This document shows, piece after piece, positions 60,218 through 64,000 of a stretch of 64,000 nt of DNA. The first letter of the stretch is position 1. Every line of letters starts with the position of its first letter. Location: assembly GCA_032622095.1 (NCBI GenBank), contig CP136069.1, positions 33,456,194 to 33,520,193 on the forward strand, given 5' to 3'. Origin of the DNA: Siphonodentalium dalli. Taxonomy: Eukaryota; Mollusca; Scaphopoda; Gadilida; Siphonodentaliidae. The position numbers were made by a program, and so were the translations under genes. The notes under the pieces were generated by a model. It ran no database searches and had not been told where the DNA came from. It saw only the letters and a program-made list of their open reading frames with translations.

Positions 60218-60406
60218 TTTAAAGACATGTTATGGACTTATTCGGGTGCGTGAAACTGATAAGTTCGAAATCAAGCGCTATGCCAACAGGAAGAATATAG
60301 CATTCTACAAACATTACCGAAAATCTCAAACAAATCGACGTAAACTTAACATCTTCTGAACAGAGCTCAATTATAAATATTTACTTATCGATTCGGGATC
60401 AAATTG
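60218..60406 (+). repeat. Diverged repeat shared with duplication A/B
   Basis: TTCGGGTGCGTGAAACTGATA, AGCATTCTACAAACATTACCG, CTCAATTATAAATATTTAC and ATCGATTCGGGA match 22,475-22,665 (and 29,667-29,857) with obvious divergence. The duplicated block therefore contains an older dispersed repeat. Confidence 0.7.
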
Positions 60407-61126
60407 ATGTATATCTTCTCCATCACACGAGGAATCTATAATCGTGTGATTTAAAGACGCCAAATTGATGCCGTTTGGGTCAGAGATGTGGAGGTACTAA
60501 ATTTGATAAGAATTTTTTAATTGCCGATTACCACCAAACTTATACATAGTTATCTCCGTGATACACTGTTAGAAAAAAAAGCCCGTCGCTTTAACGGTCT
60601 GAGACCGCGCAACATCGCTGCCAACCTTCGACCGTTAAACATAGTCAGGTTGTAGCATGTTCCACGGTATAAAACCGTTTAAGTAACTGGCAGACTGTAG
60701 CCAGTAACTGTCAGACCGTTGTAATTTTTACGCTTCAACACCGTTTAATTAATATCAAGACCGTAACTCATAAAGGTCAGTCCAATGGTATTTTTCACGG
60801 GTCAACACCATTTTTTTCTTTTAATTTGCTAATTTACCATAGAATTAGCCAAGTTCCCATAGTTACAATATGATTTCCTGGTAGGCATTACGATTCATAT
60901 GTGTTTGAGTGGTCGAAACTGGTATTATCGTAACTGAAAAAATACATCTGAATAGTTCTTCTATTAAGATCATAGTTTTGATGAAACGTAAATCCTCAAA
61001 GCATAAAGTGATAGACAATACTTATGATACTTTGCAGATTGCAGAGAATCAAACTTATCTGCCTCGTGGAATTTAATCCGGAAAAGGATGTGTTCGCCTT
61101 TCACTGACTACAGTATAACTATGGCT

Positions 61127-61450
61127 GTAAATAACAAGTCATTTGACCCAGTGACCTCATTTGAACAAATCAGTCACCTCAAGGACCCTTCATACCAAAT
61201 ATGAACCCATTCTGCCCAATGGTACTTCAGAAGATGTCGTTTTAAGATATGACTCAGTGACCTTATTTAAACAAATCTGAATGTGAATCACCTAGCGAAC
61301 ATCCACACCAAATATGAACCAATATCGGTCCTATGGATCTAGAGAAGAAGATGTTCAAATAATTGTTGACGGACGGATGGATGGACGGACGACGGACGAG
61401 GAGTGATAACTATAGCTCCACCGGAGACTTCATCTCAGGTGAGCTAAAAC
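61127..61450. mobile_element. Nested insertion 1: GACGGACG/AGGTGAGC repeat
   Basis: Absent from the full E1 copy, which reads TTATTTATTTACAGCCAT across this point. It ends with GACGGACGGATGGATGGACG, a CTATAGCTCCACCGG block and TCAGGTGAGCTAAAAC, a repeat ending I know from molluscan genomes. It also has internal near-repeats (TTGAACAAATCAGTCACCTC / TTAAACAAATCTGAATG). Confidence 0.65.
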
Positions 61451-61556
61451 AAAATGATACTAGTAATAGCCGAAAATCCAATGCATCAGTATTCAGTTAC
61501 GATTAATATTAATTTCGACCATTCTAAAACATATGAATTGGCATGCCATTGTAAGA

Positions 61557-61912
61557 CTTAGCCCTTTACCCAACAAAACGGCCAAAACCGGCCAAATAAA
61601 GCTTCAACAGCCTAAAATATCTTCGGTCTGTCTCAATAGAACCATACAAATATGGATATCATTGGAACCGGCTCCTTGACCACATTGTGATAGTTACAGT
61701 TATGCCCTGTGCCAATGCATTCTCTTATATATGCGAGTCGACCATAGGTCGCCTCGCATATATAAGAGAATGCATTGGCCTAAACAAATCTTTTTTTAAC
61801 ACTTTTTACCGTTTTTTCTTACATTCGTTAACAATTTTATAATTTTTAATGTGTTATGGTCGACTCGCATATATAAGAGAATGCATTGGCACAGGGCCCT
61901 TCTGTTGGGTTA
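61557..61912. mobile_element. Nested insertion 2: foldback with a triple arm
   Basis: Tips CCCTTTACCCAACA and TGTTGGGTTATAAG are inverted. Inside, GCCAATGCATTCTCTTATAT, ATGCGAGTCGACCATA (61,712-61,747) is followed by two inverted copies (61,751-61,781 and 61,856-61,892). Absent from the full E1 copy. Confidence 0.7.
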
Positions 61913-62212
61913 TAAGAACAAAACTACATGTATCACAGTTAATACTAAAATGTAGGTACATGTAAAAGTAAAACATCTTAATGGCATACTTGTTGGTAAC
62001 ATGTAAGGCGTGAATTTGTCCAGTCACTTGTAAACAGTTTTTGTTTAACATGTGAATCCGTACATCATGACTATACAGTACCAGTCGGAAGAAGTGCTAT
62101 AATGAGGCGCGCGTTTATTGCGATATTGAGCGCGCTTAATTTCGAAAAGGGCACGATTATAGCGCAATACAAAAAATCTGTCGCGTTTATTATTGCGATA
62201 CTGAACGCACTG

Positions 62213-63589
62213 TGTGATGGTTCTTGACTGATTTATGGCGGTTCCTGATGATCCAAATTATACATTTTCGCGAGTTTTTGACAGTTAAAACGCAATTTGT
62301 GAGCCATCTAGGTGATAATTCGATTAGTTTTTCATTCCCCTCATAATATATGGTCCCAAACAACGTAAACATAATAAAATCCTATTTTGCGACTAATAAC
62401 AACGACGAAAACTGCGAATTGTGATATCTCGATCGGTTCTCTCCCGATCGAGTCGGTTCTCTCCCAATATAATCGGTTCTGTCCGGGAAATATGATGACT
62501 ATTATCTGGAAGTATACGTGAAAATAACCAAGTGAGCACAACGAAATATCAAATATGTTGAATTTACACCACTTATGGTCAATTACGGTGAGTTACACTG
62601 CCTTCTTATATATAATTATGTGTCAACAGTAGTAACAGAATTGTTCACTTTATTGTGACGCAAAGCATGCAATTTGTCATAAATGGTCAATGTGAACTGC
62701 GAAGACTGATTTTTTTTCCCCAACAAACCAATCATAATGGTCGACTGATTCCAAATGGCCGCCACCTTTGTTTTAATATGGCCGCCACTTTTTTTCTTCA
62801 AAATGGCCGCCACTGTTTTTTTTTTTAAGTCGCATTTTTCAGCTTGTATTAAACTTATACGAACCACGTGACTTCCATTCCTTATTCGAACATGGCAGCC
62901 GCCCATGCAGAGGGGTTCATATAGGTGACCCATGCCATTTCTCGGTTCCTTTACATATTAAGGTCAAACAAAGGGTGCTGTAATTTGCCCCCCCCCCCCC
63001 CATGACGCCTTAAAACGTCACCACACACCCCACCCGATCCGAAATTGACGGCGGTCAACTGAATTTGGATCGGGGGAGTGTTTGTGGTGTCTTGTGGACG
63101 CATGTTTTTAAGTTGTCATTTCACCTTGAGGCAGTATGAACGATATTTGTGAGTGCGAGTCGATTTAGCCAGTCCGTATACCGGTATATAGTTTTTAATT
63201 AAGTTCGTTTTAACTCTATTTTGGGCTTACTTGTGCAATTTGGGTTATTTATATAAATGCTTCGTATACAAATTAGGAGCTAAGCATATACTAGCGTATT
63301 AACATTTCACTCGATGATATTTTGGATGGTTCGAGCGAAATTAAAACTATAATTAATAAAATTAAATAAATACACATAAAACATGGTCTATTCCCAATAT
63401 GTTGGTTCACAACTCCATGACAAAACATCACAAATTAATTAAAAAAGATTGTGTGCTTATTGCTTGGTTGTTTTATTTGTTCAGTCGTTCCTTGTTTACG
63501 TATTATATAGGGTTTTTTTGTTATTAGATAACATTTGATATTTTAATTTGATTTATTTCATTATTTATTCCTATGGGACCAAACTGGTT
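62213..63589. other. Spacer with low-complexity tracts
   Basis: Contains three ATCGGTTCTCTCCC-like units (62,431-62,488), three AATGGCCGCCAC units (62,753-62,815) and a 14-C run at 62,988-63,001. No recognisable gene; none of the expected upstream receptor exons was found. Confidence 0.5.
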
Positions 63590-63765
63590 GGAAACTAAAA
63601 ATTGTAATCAGATGTAATCGAAAAGTAATAAGTTACATTTTACTAAAGTAATTGTAATCGTAATCAATTACATTTGAAAAAATGTATTCAATAATCGTAA
63701 TCATGTAAATCAAAAGTAATTGTAATCGTAATCGATACATTGGCATGTAATGCCCCAACCCTGGC
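63590..63765. repeat. GTAATCGTAATC-rich repeat end
   Basis: Repeated TGTAATCGTAATC and TTACATTTxxxx blocks ending CATGTAATGCCCCAACCCTGG. This type of TAATCG run before CCCAACCCTGG is common at the ends of dispersed repeats in animals. No further structure is seen. Confidence 0.55.
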
Positions 63766-64000
63766 TAGAATTGAACACATATCCCACACGGAACTTTCAA
63801 CCACGGACCTTCATTTACCAAATAAAGTCACTTGGTGGTTTGCGCTCCAAAATACGCGTAATAATAGTCGCTTCTGAAGTTTTCCAGATATAGAAATAGC
63901 TCGATAAACACTTGAAATACCGTTCTATGAGCAGTATATTAATGTCACAGAAAGACACATTTGAGTCATAAAAAATACAACTTTGAATCTGATGTTTGCA

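Larger units (their letters stand above)
60565..62212 (-). mobile_element. Element E1, partial inverted copy with two nested insertions
   Basis: ACTGTTAGAAA tip, GGTCTGAGACCGCGCAACAT and CGGTATAAAACCGTTTAAGT correspond in reverse to 10,233-9,690. Similarity resumes at 61,495-61,556 and 61,913-62,212 (to about 9,260 of the full copy). The far end of E1 is missing. Confidence 0.78.

Noticed and set aside
59003-64000. Upstream receptor exons (M1, pore, S1)
   Set aside because: No frame on the minus strand in this interval shows the expected membrane or pore sequences; they probably lie beyond the window.

Overview
The window is AT-rich animal DNA from what is most likely a marine lophotrochozoan, probably a mollusc. 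Three things suggest this: a spliced ionotropic glutamate receptor gene of the invertebrate type; a dense mix of LINE, LTR, SINE and foldback (MITE) repeats; and short repeat tails (CGACGTTAAAC; a GACGGACG tract ending in AGGTGAGCTAAAA) that I associate with molluscan repeats. There are no bacterial-style genes, operons, rRNA genes, complete tRNA genes or CRISPR arrays.

The only convincing host gene is the 3' part of an ionotropic glutamate receptor on the minus strand. Three exons (59,002-58,785; 52,544-52,279; 40,406-40,169) join with matching intron phases. They encode the M3 helix, the S2 half of the ligand-binding domain, M4 and a short tail. The 5' exons must lie beyond position 64,000. 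Its introns (about 11.9 and 6.2 kb) are filled with repeats, including a compact LTR retrotransposon with a chromodomain ORF (41,797-44,620) and several foldback elements.

Left third (1-18.6 kb): a TIR element at the extreme left; a decayed minus-strand LINE (2.0-4.07 kb); three copies of an unnamed repeat (R1), one interrupted by a 2.5-kb TIR element (7,728-10,233) and one an uninterrupted inverted copy that serves as the empty site; TTAA-flanked MITEs; and several hairpins.

Middle (18.6-40 kb): two inverted, diverged copies of an unnamed element (S) with minisatellite on one side. Between them lies a nested structure: a near-identical direct duplication (A 21,996-25,362; B 29,188-32,793) bracketing a 3.8-kb segment with its own ~125-bp terminal inverted repeats. 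That segment holds a broken copy of a large, uncharacterised multi-copy animal gene family. Copy B runs into a second decayed LINE and is related to a ~160-220-bp satellite array (34.9-36.6 kb).

Right end (53-64 kb): a complete 600-bp MITE, three foldback elements, a tRNA-derived SINE head, and an inverted copy of the 2.5-kb element carrying two nested insertions.

The most notable signal is the duplication plus TIR segment at 22-33 kb: the inner ends of both duplicate copies abut the TIR ends to within 1-2 bp. All boundaries and similarities were judged by eye.
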